A stretch of 64,000 bases of DNA from SHLQ01 sp964451305 (GCA_964451305.1 CAYVHV010000020.1:4811-68810), one strand, 5' to 3'. Shown: positions 16,216 through 25,204, counted from the stretch's first letter. Numbers and translations: made by a program. Notes: generated by a model from the letters alone, not told the origin.

Positions 16216-17814
16216 TTAGTCGGCGTGGGGGCCGGTACCGAACTTGAATGTTCGCGTTCCCGCCTCGACGGTCATGCCATCTTGAAGCGTGACTGCCTGG
16301 CCGGCGCGCAAGCGTGTGCGGGAGTGGCGCTCTTCGCGGAGCATTGTGTAGGTCCCGCTCGCTGATGACATGTCGACGATCTCGACGTTCCAGCCGGACG
16401 CACGAACTTCGAGCTGTACGGGTGAGACTCCGCCGTTTCCGTCGTCGAGCCGGACGATCGTCGTGGGCTCGCCGTTGATGCTGTAGTCGTTTGGAACCTT
16501 CGAGCCAACGACTGCTGGTCGGTCGATGTTTAGAACTGCACCATCGTCGAATACGAGGTGGCCGAGAACAGGACGTGGAGCTCCGGTGAGCGTTACGCCC
16601 GAATCGAGGGCGACACCGCAGGTGCGACAGCTCTGTTCCAATGGCGTGAAATGGCCAGATGGGCAGTGCACGCCACGGAGCTCAGGGCGTGGTTTGCGAA
16701 TCGTTGCGGTCGATCCCTTACTCGACTTCTTCGACGTCCCAGATGAGCTACTGGAGGGCATTGGATGATCGTCGAACGGTGAGTACGAGTCTGAGGAGAC
16801 CGAGGGCAGGTCGTCGTCTGCCGATACATCGTCGCTCGAGCTATCGCTGTCGGAGTCGTCGTCATCAACATCGGTGTCGTCGAGCGCTTGTATCTCGAAC
16901 TCGTTGAAGTCCGGGTCGTCGAACTCTGGATCGAAGTCAGGATCATCGAGGTCAAAGTCTGAAGTTGCATCGAGGTCAGCCGAATGCTCGATGCCAGCCA
17001 TGAGGTCGTCAGTCTTTTCTCGACTGAGCTGTTCGATCTTGACGAACATCCCGGCCATTCCGGACATACCGGCGGTCGGCTTTTCATCTGCGCTTACGGT
17101 TGCGTCTTGGTCAGCTTCCTCGACATCGTCTTGTTCGGAGGTGCTCGCTTCCGCCTGCACGTCTGGAGTTTCGTCGTCAGTGGTTTCGCGAGTGTCGTCG
17201 GTGTCGTCGCTCGCATCGTTGGAAGCGGTGTCTACAGGAGCGGCAACATCTTCCTCATCGTTCGTGTTGCTGGCACTCGTGGCGAGCGACTGTGCGACGG
17301 TGGAGTCAGCAATAGCGCCCATCGCTGCATCCCACTGGCTTGTCGAGGGGATTGGTCCGGTCGTCTGGAGGAGGAAACCACCAGCGGGCACAACGCCATC
17401 ACGGAGGAGGCCAACGAGTGATGCTTCTGCCCGAGATCCAGCGTGGACCTGCTCGACATCGCCGCGCAAGACAACGTCGATCCAGGTGCTTGAGTCACGG
17501 CCGTCGAGAACGGTCGTTCCTCCACCGATCTTCGCGGTGAGTTCGAGCGGTCCGTAGACGAACGCTGCGAGCTTCTCTGGTTCCATCGAGACACACGCGA
17601 TGCTCGGATGGTCGTCGTATCCAGCTTCAGCAATTCCGGCGGTGATCGTCCGAACAGTGTTCTGCCAACTCGAATCAGCCAGCGCGCTTAGACGCACCAG
17701 CAGTTCATTGAGACGACTCGTCTCTCCCACGGCGTAGGCAGTGAGATTGCCAAAGTGGGCAACGATTCCGTCACCAGCTGAAATTTGTACGCCGCGATCT
17801 TGTTCTGAAGTCAT
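16216..17814 (-). CDS. FHA-domain protein with zinc ribbon and long acidic linker
   Basis: 532 aa. ATG 17814 is selected because AAGGAGG sits 5 nt upstream, while the in-frame GTG two codons earlier overlaps it. Residues about 1-170 form an unassigned domain. About 180-380 is low-complexity Asp/Ser/Glu-rich linker. HCPSGHFTPLEQSCRTCG (near 410) is a zinc ribbon, and about 440-530 is an FHA-like fold (LNIDRPAVVGSKVPNDY, SASGTYTMLREERHSRTRL). FHA domains bind phosphothreonine, which points to Ser/Thr kinase signalling. The N-terminal GIVAHFGNLTAYAVGE resembles PP2C-like or secretion-associated proteins only weakly. A second FHA gene lies immediately upstream on the same strand. Confidence 0.75.
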   Translation of the reverse strand: MTSEQDRGVQISAGDGIVAHFGNLTAYAVGETSRLNELLVRLSALADSSWQNTVRTITAGIAEAGYDDHPSIACVSMEPEKLAAFVYGPLELTAKIGGGTTVLDGRDSSTWIDVVLRGDVEQVHAGSRAEASLVGLLRDGVVPAGGFLLQTTGPIPSTSQWDAAMGAIADSTVAQSLATSASNTNDEEDVAAPVDTASNDASDDTDDTRETTDDETPDVQAEASTSEQDDVEEADQDATVSADEKPTAGMSGMAGMFVKIEQLSREKTDDLMAGIEHSADLDATSDFDLDDPDFDPEFDDPDFNEFEIQALDDTDVDDDDSDSDSSSDDVSADDDLPSVSSDSYSPFDDHPMPSSSSSGTSKKSSKGSTATIRKPRPELRGVHCPSGHFTPLEQSCRTCGVALDSGVTLTGAPRPVLGHLVFDDGAVLNIDRPAVVGSKVPNDYSINGEPTTIVRLDDGNGGVSPVQLEVRASGWNVEIVDMSSASGTYTMLREERHSRTRLRAGQAVTLQDGMTVEAGTRTFKFGTGPHAD

Positions 17815-17970
17815 CTTCACCTCCTTGCGTTCCTACATGGAATGATCGGCCAAAGAAGTGCCGACCAAAGCAATTTCTCGAATTCCTCATCGAGGGTCCG
17901 CGTGAGGTTGCAGCCGAAAGTCGCCGCTGAGGGTGAGAACCTTGGAAACTAGGTGCTCCCAGCGCCGAAC

Positions 17971-18765
17971 CTAGAGAACCTGCATCATCGTGTCGCCTAC
18001 CCGAATCTGGTCACCTGAGGCGAGGGTCTGGGGCGAGTCGGCATCGACCTTCAGTGATACTCCTGTAGGCCGGACAACCCACGTGCCGTTGTGAGAGGCT
18101 TGGTCTCGTAGCAGAACACCGTTCGCCGTTGGAGTGATGAGGGCGTGTAGTCGAGACACCGCCGGGTCGTTGATGATCAGCGGTTCGAGCGTGTCGTCGA
18201 AGTCGGGGTGAGAGTACGGCCAGCGACCGAGTACGAGGCCATTGCCGATCGCGACTCGTCGATCGTCGAGCTCAATTTCAAGGAAACTGTTTGGCAGCTC
18301 CTCATTGGTGTCGCGCAAGCCATCGGTTCCCCAGCCGCGATGGAAGTGCACTCGAAGGCCACTCGCTCGCACCACACCTTCAACCAGCATGCCCGATGCC
18401 TGTTGGTCAGGGTCGTGAGCGATGATGTTGGTGATCGAGCCGAGGGTGAGAACCTCTGGCTCATTTGCAACCACCGGCTCAGCGTCATGTTTTGGAGACT
18501 GCGTCGTCTCTACGTCGGTGATGCCGTGGTTGAGGAAACGAACCGATGTTTCCAAGCTGAGGAGCATCATCTGGGGAAGGGGTAGGCCGTCGCGAATCCA
18601 GCCCTGCATTGTCGCAAAGCTCTCATCGACGTCGCGTGGAATGAGCAGCGGCTCGATCACATCGTGGGCCGTGTCAACAGATTCGGGCGCAGGGAGGAAC
18701 ACGATTCGGTCGCCTTCACGAGCGAGCCAGCCAGCGCCCGGAACCATCTCTACGAGAACATCCAT
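17971..18765 (-). CDS. FHA-domain protein
   Basis: 264 aa from ATG 18765; a TTG start ten codons upstream is possible but would reach to within 4 bp of the divergent racemase start. The C-terminal FHA domain (about 170-264) shows GNGLVLGRWPYSHPDFDD, DPAVSRLHALITPTANGVLLRDQASHNGTWV and GDQIRVGD, containing the canonical GR, SRxH and NGTW phosphopeptide-binding residues. The first 100 residues are helical with no assigned fold. It pairs with the next FHA protein downstream (156 bp gap); both probably read phosphothreonine marks. Confidence 0.8.
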   Translation of the reverse strand: MDVLVEMVPGAGWLAREGDRIVFLPAPESVDTAHDVIEPLLIPRDVDESFATMQGWIRDGLPLPQMMLLSLETSVRFLNHGITDVETTQSPKHDAEPVVANEPEVLTLGSITNIIAHDPDQQASGMLVEGVVRASGLRVHFHRGWGTDGLRDTNEELPNSFLEIELDDRRVAIGNGLVLGRWPYSHPDFDDTLEPLIINDPAVSRLHALITPTANGVLLRDQASHNGTWVVRPTGVSLKVDADSPQTLASGDQIRVGDTMMQVL

Positions 18766-18798
18766 TACTTCGGAGTATCGCACAGGCAAACTCAACGG

Positions 18799-19488
18799 AT
18801 GAAGACAATCGGATTGCTAGGTGGGATGAGTTGGGAATCGTCAGTTCTGTATGAGGAACTGATCAATACCGAGGTGCGTGAGAAACTCGGAGGGACTCAC
18901 TCAGCCGATCTTCTCATACGCAGCTACAACTTCGCGGAGATCGAGGCAATGCAGTCGGCGGGGGAGTGGGACGCTGCTGGTGAACGCTTGTCGGCCGATG
19001 CGCAGAAGTTGGTCGCAGCAGGAGCCGAAGTGATTGGGTTGTGCACGAACACGATGCATCGGGTCGCTCCGGCGATCGAAGCAGCGGTCGACGTTCCGTT
19101 CGTGCATATCTGTGATGCCATTGCCTCGGAGGTCAAGGACCAAGGCCTCACGTCGATCGGTCTTCTCGGAACACAGTTCACCATGGAGGAGGGCTTCTAC
19201 CGTGAACGCCTGGAAGGTGCTGGCTTGTCGGTGCTCGTTCCGCCGAACGATGAACAACAGATGGTCCACAAGGTCATCTACGACGAGTTGGTGCAGGGCG
19301 TCCTCAATCGGTCATCTCACGAGGACTTTCTCGATGTAATCGATCGGCTTGGAGCTGCGGGCGCAGAGGGCGTCCTCGCAGGGTGCACCGAGATCGAGCT
19401 GTTGGTGAGTGAGGATGACGTCTTCATTCCGTTCTTTGCATCGACGGAGATTCACGCTCGTGAACTGGTGAACGTCGCACTCGCATAG
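18799..19488 (+). CDS. Aspartate/glutamate racemase family protein
   Basis: 229 aa. It begins MKTIGLLGGMSWESSVLYEELIN, the usual start of the Asp/Glu racemase (YgeA/RacX type) family. The two catalytic Cys appear in GLCTNTMH (about residue 83) and AGCTEIELL (about 197). The family racemises Asp, Glu or other amino acids without PLP; which one cannot be told. The start is ATG 18799, divergent from the FHA gene. A CDP-alcohol phosphotransferase-like gene follows 53 bp downstream. Confidence 0.9.
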   Translation: MKTIGLLGGMSWESSVLYEELINTEVREKLGGTHSADLLIRSYNFAEIEAMQSAGEWDAAGERLSADAQKLVAAGAEVIGLCTNTMHRVAPAIEAAVDVPFVHICDAIASEVKDQGLTSIGLLGTQFTMEEGFYRERLEGAGLSVLVPPNDEQQMVHKVIYDELVQGVLNRSSHEDFLDVIDRLGAAGAEGVLAGCTEIELLVSEDDVFIPFFASTEIHARELVNVALA

Positions 19489-19541
19489 TCCACGTTCATC
19501 TGCATCACTCCATCACGATCTGCTACGACCGATCATGGAGT

Positions 19542-20222
19542 ATGGGTTCAGAGGAGAAGACGAAAGGGTTTGCCGGCGACGCGAAGAAGGGTCAGTCGTT
19601 GCTCGGACCTATCGAGCGTCGGTTCATCGACACGTGGGTTCCTCGCATCCCCGAACCAATCAACGGTTGGCACCTCACGATGCTCACGCTCGTCTGGTCG
19701 CTCGCAATGATCCTGTTCGCGTACCTGTCTCTCGAGAACCGGTGGTGGATTTGGGCGATGAGCGCCCTCGTCTTTCTGCAGTGGCTCACCGACAGCCTCG
19801 ATGGTTCGCTGGGAAAGTACCGCAAGGCAGGGTTGATCAAGTGGGGGTTCTTTATGGATCACTTGCTCGATCTGGTCTTCGCGGGAAGCGTCGTGATCGG
19901 GTATTACTTTCTCGCTCCCGAAGGCACGGCCTTCATGTTCCTCGTTCTCATGCTCGTGACGTGCGCGAGTATGGCGGTGTCGTTTCTCTCGTTTGCTGCG
20001 ACGAATCAGTTTCAGATCGCGCACTATGGGATAGGGCCGACCGAGATCCGCATTGGTTGGATCGCGTTAAACACGTTCGTGTTCTTTGCGGGAGAGGGCG
20101 TCTTTTGGTGGGGCCTACCGCTGGTAATCGTCCTGAATTTGGCCGCACTTGTGTTGCTCGCCTTTCAGACGCAGAAAATGCTCTGGGAGATCGATAAGGC
20201 GAACAACGTTGATGCGGTGTGA
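19542..20222 (+). CDS. CDP-alcohol phosphatidyltransferase family membrane protein
   Basis: 226 aa with about six membrane segments. The family motif is recognisable as DSLDGSLGKYRKAGLIKWGFFMDHLLD (positions about 88-114): all four Asp of the metal site are kept, but the usual Ala-Arg pair is Gly-Lys. These enzymes transfer a phospho-alcohol group from a CDP-linked donor to make phospholipids or related polar lipids. The acceptor is unknown, and the altered AR pair suggests an atypical substrate. The start is ATG 19542. Confidence 0.8.
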   Translation: MGSEEKTKGFAGDAKKGQSLLGPIERRFIDTWVPRIPEPINGWHLTMLTLVWSLAMILFAYLSLENRWWIWAMSALVFLQWLTDSLDGSLGKYRKAGLIKWGFFMDHLLDLVFAGSVVIGYYFLAPEGTAFMFLVLMLVTCASMAVSFLSFAATNQFQIAHYGIGPTEIRIGWIALNTFVFFAGEGVFWWGLPLVIVLNLAALVLLAFQTQKMLWEIDKANNVDAV

Positions 20223-20243
20223 ATAGCGGGTGTTGTTCACGAC

Positions 20244-20834
20244 TTAGGGCGTGGTCGGCGCCGTTGTGCGGTTTCGTGTCTTGTTGTAGTGGCGCTGTGC
20301 TTTCGCGCGATTTCCGCAACGCTCCATAGAGCACCAGCGTCGGCGTCCACCTTTCGAGCTGTCCCAGAACCACAAGATGCAGCCGTCGCCGGAGCAGCAT
20401 CGAAGACGGTCCGGGGTGCGGTGTCCGAGCTCGAGGCCATCGATCAGAGCGTCGGTAGCCAACGCGGAGACGGCTCGAGTTTCGACGGCACGAATGCTCG
20501 GGACGGCGGCGTCATCGAAGGTGACGCGAACGCGTGCGGTTGCGAGCGCGTCGTCAAGGCTCTTCGTGAGTTCTGCGCTGTCCTTGTTCTCCGGGTCGGA
20601 TACGAATTCGAATAGGCGTCGCAGGAGGCTCCGACAATCGATGAGGGTCTTTCGGATCTCGTCGTGATCGAGGGCGGCGACATCGACGCCGTGGTCGCCA
20701 CAGAATTGCTGTACTGCCCCCGGTAATTCGAGCCAGTCGACGCGTTCGCCGGCGTTGTTCCACAGGGTGTTTGCAAGATCGAGGGAGAGCGGGCCCCCGG
20801 CAAGAGGGCGCTGGGTCACTTCTGCCATCTTCAT
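20244..20834 (-). CDS. CGNR zinc-finger transcriptional regulator (ABATE domain)
   Basis: 196 aa. The N-terminal ABATE-like domain starts GGPLSLDLANTLWNNAGERVDWL, and the C-terminal zinc finger reads RCCSGDGCILWFWDSSKGGRRRWCSMERCGNRAKAQRHY, containing the CGNR signature and four Cys. These proteins are putative stress-responsive DNA-binding regulators. It diverges from the PNPOx-like operon across a 104-bp gap that carries an 8-bp inverted repeat, a good candidate for its operator. Confidence 0.88.
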   Translation of the reverse strand: MKMAEVTQRPLAGGPLSLDLANTLWNNAGERVDWLELPGAVQQFCGDHGVDVAALDHDEIRKTLIDCRSLLRRLFEFVSDPENKDSAELTKSLDDALATARVRVTFDDAAVPSIRAVETRAVSALATDALIDGLELGHRTPDRLRCCSGDGCILWFWDSSKGGRRRWCSMERCGNRAKAQRHYNKTRNRTTAPTTP

Positions 20835-20844
20835 AGGATACTAC

Positions 20845-20885
20845 ACCGTTATAAAGATTGATAACGGTTAGATCATCCTCTAACC
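20845..20885. promoter_or_regulatory. Candidate operator between CGNR regulator and PNPOx-like operon
   Basis: ACCGTTAT (20845-20852) and ATAACGGT (20861-20868) form a perfect 8-bp inverted repeat with an 8-nt spacer. An overlapping second repeat, GGTTAG (20866-20871) with CTAACC (20880-20885), also has an 8-nt spacer. The equal spacing suggests adjacent dimer sites. Confidence 0.6.
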
Positions 20886-20938
20886 TTCAAAGGAGCGATC
20901 AACGGTTTCGTTAGTGTCGCGGTGAAAGGACCTATTCA

Positions 20939-21844
20939 ATGCAGGCGCAGTTCGAGCACTTTCACGCCGGAGAAGTCGCGGTCCATGCCGAGTGGGGAAT
21001 CGACACCGAGGCATACGAGCAGCAGTCCAAGCAGATGATGCTCCCGGTCATCAACCCCCAGGAACACACCCTCATCTCGGGCCTCACGTTCTCATTCGCA
21101 GGAACGATCGACGTCGCCGGTCGTCCGTGGGCGTCTCCGTTGCTCGCCGGTGCCGAGCAGCTCTTCACCATTACCAGCGACACTGCGATGACGATCGCAC
21201 GTCAACACGGCGAGGGTGATCCGTTCCAACAGAACGTCGCCGACACGAACGAGCTGAGCGTGCTCTTCTTCGACACATCTACCCGGCGGCGAGCAAAGTC
21301 GATCGGAAGAGGAACCCTGACCGAATCCGGAGAGGTCCTCTACGAAATGACCCGCCTCTTCGGCATCTGCCCGAAGTACATCTTCCAACGAGAGCACACA
21401 CCAGCGACCAAGGTCGAGTCGACCTCACCGGAGCATCGTGAGCGTCTCGATGACGCTGACATGGCACACCTCCGCCGCAGCGACACCATCTTCTTCGCTA
21501 GCCATTCTGAACACGGCGCCGATGTCACCCATCGAGGTGGGGCTCCCGGGTTTGTCCGTGTCCTCGACGAGTCGACCTTCGAGATACCCGACTACCTCGG
21601 CAACGGAATGTTCAACACGTTGGGTAATCTTCGCCTCGATGACCGGCTCGGGGTGACGACCGTCGATTTCGAAACCGGCCGAACCCTCCACATCACCGGA
21701 CGAGCAACGACGAAGGCCACCGGACTCGCGCTACCCGAGCCCGAGCGTTCCGTGACGATCAAGGTTGAAGAGGTGGTTGTCTCTTGGGTCCCTATTGGGC
21801 GCTGGGTCGACATTGGGCCATCTCGATACACCCCAGACGTTTAG
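20939..21844 (+). CDS. Pyridoxamine 5'-phosphate oxidase (flavin split-barrel) family protein
   Basis: 301 aa. The N-terminal part contains HTLISGLTFSFAGTIDVAGRPWASPLLAG, the strand-turn pattern of PNPOx-like split barrels in which the DGRPW-type turn contacts FMN or F420. A second region (RRSDTIFFASHSEHGADVTHRGGAPGFVRV, DYLGNGMFNTLGNL) repeats the pattern, so this is a double-length member. Cofactor and substrate are unknown. It heads an operon with a DUF1330 and a VOC gene, facing the CGNR regulator. Confidence 0.8.
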   Translation: MQAQFEHFHAGEVAVHAEWGIDTEAYEQQSKQMMLPVINPQEHTLISGLTFSFAGTIDVAGRPWASPLLAGAEQLFTITSDTAMTIARQHGEGDPFQQNVADTNELSVLFFDTSTRRRAKSIGRGTLTESGEVLYEMTRLFGICPKYIFQREHTPATKVESTSPEHRERLDDADMAHLRRSDTIFFASHSEHGADVTHRGGAPGFVRVLDESTFEIPDYLGNGMFNTLGNLRLDDRLGVTTVDFETGRTLHITGRATTKATGLALPEPERSVTIKVEEVVVSWVPIGRWVDIGPSRYTPDV

Positions 21845-21937
21845 CCGCAGTAAGACGCCCATCACGTCCCGCCGCCACTCTCCAGAAGTACCAGCCAGAA
21901 CAACTATCCACTCAGAACAACCATGAGGAATTGATCA

Positions 21938-22234
21938 ATGGGAGCTTTGCTCATCATCAACTACGAGACCACAGATCTCGAAGCAATGGAGTCATATCGG
22001 AAGAAGGGAGGCGAACACCTCGTCGTCAACGGAGGCGGTCGCCCGCTCGTATTCACCGATGACACCATCGATCTCGGCGAGGGCAACGGCGTAGGTCCTT
22101 CTACGGTCGTCCTACAATTCGACTCGGTCGAGGATGCGAAAGCAGCGTTCTATGGCGACGGATACCAGAGCATTGTCGATGAACGTCTCGCGGCGAGCAA
22201 CCCGTCGTACGCACAGATCGTGCCGACGATATGA
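21938..22234 (+). CDS. DUF1330 (dimeric alpha-beta barrel) family protein
   Basis: 98 aa. The small ferredoxin-like fold is indicated by MGALLIINYETTDLEAMESYRK at the start, GGRPLVF, TVVLQFDSVEDAKAAFYGDGYQSIVDERLAAS and a short C-terminal strand. This matches the DUF1330 family, whose biochemical role is not established. The stop overlaps the VOC start by 4 bp (ATGA), so translation is likely coupled. It is 93 bp after the PNPOx-like gene. Confidence 0.8.
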   Translation: MGALLIINYETTDLEAMESYRKKGGEHLVVNGGGRPLVFTDDTIDLGEGNGVGPSTVVLQFDSVEDAKAAFYGDGYQSIVDERLAASNPSYAQIVPTI

Positions 22235-22638
22235 GCGCCGTGACGCAAGGAATCAGTCATCTTGGTCTGACCGTCCCCAACCTCGACGAAACGGTCACGT
22301 TCTTCACCGACGCGCTCGGGTGGAGCATCGTGGGTGGAGACCCTGAATATCCAGCCGTGTACATCGGCGACGGATCCGATGTGCTGACCCTCTGGCAGGC
22401 GCTCACCGATCAACCCGTCGCTGCGGACCGCGAGATGATCGTCGGGTTGCATCACGTTGCCTTCGTTGTTTCAACGCTCGAAGATCTGGACGAAGTCTTT
22501 ACGAGGGTGTCTGAGTACCCCGGCGTAGAAATCGAATTTTCGCCTCAGCAGAACCCGGTCGGAGTTGGGCCCCGCGTCCACTTCATGTTCTTTGAACCCG
22601 GTGGCAACCGCGTCGAGATGGTCTGTGACCCGCAGTAG
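22231..22638 (+). CDS. VOC family protein
   Basis: 135 aa. It contains ISHLGLTVPNLDETVTFFTDALGW (His10 as metal ligand), GLHHVAFVVSTLEDLDEVFTRV (second half, His) and FMFFEPGGNRVEMVCD (Glu ligand), so a two-module glyoxalase fold with an apparently complete metal site. It is translationally coupled to the DUF1330 gene and probably belongs to the same stress or degradation operon. The substrate is unknown. Confidence 0.85.
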   Translation: MSAVTQGISHLGLTVPNLDETVTFFTDALGWSIVGGDPEYPAVYIGDGSDVLTLWQALTDQPVAADREMIVGLHHVAFVVSTLEDLDEVFTRVSEYPGVEIEFSPQQNPVGVGPRVHFMFFEPGGNRVEMVCDPQ

Positions 22639-22690
22639 AGGTTTGTGACCCCTAGTAAGGCAGGCTGCGCCTGCGTGTGACAGCCACTCG

Positions 22691-22749
22691 CGAGCAACAC
22701 CTTCGGTCTCCTAAAACAGACGCCGAGAGACCAAGGTGTGGGTTGCTCG
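22691..22749 (+). terminator. Long imperfect hairpin after the PNPOx/DUF1330/VOC operon
   Basis: The left arm (CGAGCAAC, then ACCTT, then GGTCTC, 22691-22710) pairs with the right arm (GAGACC, AAGGT, GTTGCTCG, 22727-22749) around a 16-nt loop. It lies in the 167-bp gap before the next gene. A terminator is the simplest reading; no U-tract follows, so a structured leader or small repeat is possible. Confidence 0.5.
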
Positions 22750-22805
22750 TCATCGCCGTGTACGTCGAGCCGACATGGCGGGCTACCAATGGGTAACATT
22801 CGGGA

Positions 22806-23843
22806 ATGAAAATCTCGATGACGATCACCTACAGCGACGATCCACTGGCCGCGGTTGCCCATGCGCAGGCCATGGAGAAAGCCGGTGTCGATCAGGCGTG
22901 GGTAGCCGAGGCGTACAGCTTTGACGCGGTCTCGACGCTCGGATTCCTCGCAGCGAGTACCAACACGCTCGAGTTGGTCTCGGGAATCCTGCCGATTTAT
23001 AGCCGCACGCCAACCTTGACCGCCATGACCGCAGCGACACTGGACTCGCTGTCACAAGGTCGGTTCTCGTTGGGTCTCGGTGCGTCGGGGCCCCAGGTCA
23101 TCGAAGGATGGCACGGTGTTCCGTATAACCGTCCGCTCGGTCGCACCCGAGAAGTCGTCGAAATCTGTCGCAAGGTCTGGAAGCGCGAACGCCTCGAGCA
23201 TGACGGGCGCAACTACCAAATGCCGCTGCTCGAAGGTGGCACGGGCCTCGGCAAACCACTCAAGCTGATCAACACGCCATTCCGCGAGGACATCCCGATC
23301 TACATCGCATCGATCGGTGAGAAAAATGTTGAGTTGACCGCCGAGATCGCCAACGGGTGGATCCCGGTCTTCTTCCATCCGGAGAAAGCACGGACAGCAT
23401 GGGGTGCATCGCTCGACGCTGGAATGGCCAAACGTGATGAAAGCCTCGGCCAGCTCGAGATTATCGCCGGTGGGTTCGCAGCGATCACCGACACCGAAGA
23501 AAAGGCCGCTCAGCTTCGCAACTTCGGCCGAGCGTCCGCAGCGCTCTACATCGGGGGCATGGGCGCGAAGTCCAAGAACTTCTACAACACGCTCTTTCAG
23601 CGTTATGGCTATGAAGAAGAGGCCGAAAAAATCCAAGACCTGTATCTCGACGGAAAGAAGGATGAGGCCGCAGCGCTCATCCCCGATGAGTTCCTTGCGC
23701 AAACCAACCTGGTCGGTACCGAGGGCTTCATCAAAGAACAGCTCGCCAAGTACGCAGAGGCTGGCGTGACCTCGTTGTCGCTCAACCCGGTTGGAGAAGA
23801 TCCCCTCGAAGTCATCTCCAAGATCAAGAGCTGGATGCCATAG
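22806..23843 (+). CDS. LLM-class F420-dependent oxidoreductase
   Basis: 345 aa luciferase-like TIM barrel. Landmarks are MKISMTITYSDDPLAAVAHAQAMEKAGVDQAWVAEAYSFD, SRTPTLTAMTAATLDSLSQGRFSLGLGASGPQVIEGWHG and IPIYIASIGEKNVELTAEIANGW. These are typical of actinobacterial F420-dependent members, which reduce or oxidise diverse substrates with deazaflavin. F420 rather than FMN use is inferred from family resemblance and taxon. The gene stands alone, after a hairpin. Confidence 0.85.
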   Translation: MKISMTITYSDDPLAAVAHAQAMEKAGVDQAWVAEAYSFDAVSTLGFLAASTNTLELVSGILPIYSRTPTLTAMTAATLDSLSQGRFSLGLGASGPQVIEGWHGVPYNRPLGRTREVVEICRKVWKRERLEHDGRNYQMPLLEGGTGLGKPLKLINTPFREDIPIYIASIGEKNVELTAEIANGWIPVFFHPEKARTAWGASLDAGMAKRDESLGQLEIIAGGFAAITDTEEKAAQLRNFGRASAALYIGGMGAKSKNFYNTLFQRYGYEEEAEKIQDLYLDGKKDEAAALIPDEFLAQTNLVGTEGFIKEQLAKYAEAGVTSLSLNPVGEDPLEVISKIKSWMP

Positions 23844-23852
23844 GGTTTCGGG

Positions 23853-24680
23853 TTAGCTGCTGGTCAGTTCGCGGACGGCGTTCGCGACGATGACCGGATC
23901 CTGCAGCGGACCGAAGTGAGTGATCGTCGGGAAGTCTGCGATGCGCCCGTTGGGCAACGTATCGGCGACGGACTGAGCCATCTGGGCAGGAAAGCCGCCA
24001 TCGCCGCTTCGCGCAACGACCACATCGAGCGCGATCTCGGCGAGCGAAGAAAGCGGGACAGTCCCGGCTTGGGAGAAGGTCATCGCCTCGTGCTCGGGAA
24101 GACACTTCAGGATGATCTCACCGGTGTCGGTGTCGCGGAAGCCGTGTTGTACATAGTCGTGGAGCACGTCGGCTCGGAAGAGCCCAAGGGGTGGGCGCGC
24201 GGCATAACGCATCAGGGCATGGCCACGGCTTGGGAACGAACGGAGTCTGCCCGCCGCCGCCTTCTGTAGCGGCGAGCCATCGGGGAAGAGGCCGGGCGGG
24301 ACGACGGGCTCGAAGACCAGCGCCGTGGAGAACGTGCCGGGCCGAGTGCGTTCGACCTCCAGAAGCGCTGCTCCACCCTTGGAGTGACCAAATCCATGGA
24401 GGCGATCCGCTCCAATGTGCTCGATCGCTCGGGCGAGATCGTCGGCCATTCCCTTCCAGCTGAAGTCTGCCTGGTCCGTGGGAGCATCGCTGTCGCCGTG
24501 CGCGCGCATATCGACGGCGAAGACTCGAAAATCGTTGCGAAGTTCATCGGCAAGCGCCCGATAGACCATCCCGAGAAAGCCGGTTGCGTGAGCAACGATC
24601 AGAGTGTCGGTTCCGTCGCCGCCCAGGTCATGAATGGCGATCTTGCCAACGTGTCCGTCAATAAATGTGGGGTTGCTCAT
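23853..24680 (-). CDS. Alpha/beta fold hydrolase
   Basis: 275 aa. The nucleophile elbow GHSKGG (in HGFGHSKGGAALL), the oxyanion region LIVAHATGFLGMVYRAL, RAHGDSDAP before the acid region and the C-terminal ITHFGPLQDP (catalytic His) are in the expected order. No lid-domain signature narrows the substrate. Its ATG overlaps the stop of the upstream Nudix gene by 4 bp, so the two are cotranscribed and probably coupled. Confidence 0.85.
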   Translation of the reverse strand: MSNPTFIDGHVGKIAIHDLGGDGTDTLIVAHATGFLGMVYRALADELRNDFRVFAVDMRAHGDSDAPTDQADFSWKGMADDLARAIEHIGADRLHGFGHSKGGAALLEVERTRPGTFSTALVFEPVVPPGLFPDGSPLQKAAAGRLRSFPSRGHALMRYAARPPLGLFRADVLHDYVQHGFRDTDTGEIILKCLPEHEAMTFSQAGTVPLSSLAEIALDVVVARSGDGGFPAQMAQSVADTLPNGRIADFPTITHFGPLQDPVIVANAVRELTSS

Positions 24681-25204
24681 AGACGTTCGTAGATCCAGTC
24701 CTTCGGGGTATCACCGTCGTAGGGCATCGTTCCGTGAAACGCCCGAGGGTCGTTATCAAAGACCATCGGAACGAAGTAGCGGTCGCCGGCCCACATCGGT
24801 AGGTCTGCTTCAGCGCGCACGGCTTCGTCCTCGCTGCAGGCAGCGAGCAGTCGCTCCCGAGGTATCCACTCGAGGCTTCCCTCTTCGTTTGACTTGGGAG
24901 GCGTTCCCGTCCAGGCGGTTACGAGAAAGATAAATCCCATCCAATCTTCGAGCTTCGGGCCGAAGTTTGTCCACGTGATCGTGCCTCGAAGCATGATCTT
25001 GTCGAGCACCACTCCGGTCTCTTCATCGAGTTCGCGTCGAACCCCGGCGACGATCCCTTCATCGGGTTCAAGCTTTCCGCCGAGTCCGTTGACCTTGCCG
25101 AAGTGATCGTCATCGGGTCGGGCATTGCGTCGGACCATCAGCACCGTGTCCTCATCTTGATTCCATAAATAGGCAAGGGTTCCGGTGATCGGGACAAACG
25201 GCAT
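24677..25204 (-). CDS. Nudix hydrolase (MutT-like)
   Basis: 175 aa. The Nudix box is complete: GGKLEPDEGIVAGVRRELDEETGV (residues about 43-66), giving GX5EX7REUXEEXGU with the metal-binding Glu residues. The surrounding HFGKVNGLGGKLEPDE and WMGFIFLVTAWTG resemble 8-oxo-dGTP/purine-nucleotide diphosphatases. It likely cleaves a nucleoside diphosphate-linked substrate, perhaps an oxidised nucleotide. First gene of a two-gene operon with the alpha/beta hydrolase. Confidence 0.85.
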   Translation of the reverse strand: MPFVPITGTLAYLWNQDEDTVLMVRRNARPDDDHFGKVNGLGGKLEPDEGIVAGVRRELDEETGVVLDKIMLRGTITWTNFGPKLEDWMGFIFLVTAWTGTPPKSNEEGSLEWIPRERLLAACSEDEAVRAEADLPMWAGDRYFVPMVFDNDPRAFHGTMPYDGDTPKDWIYERL

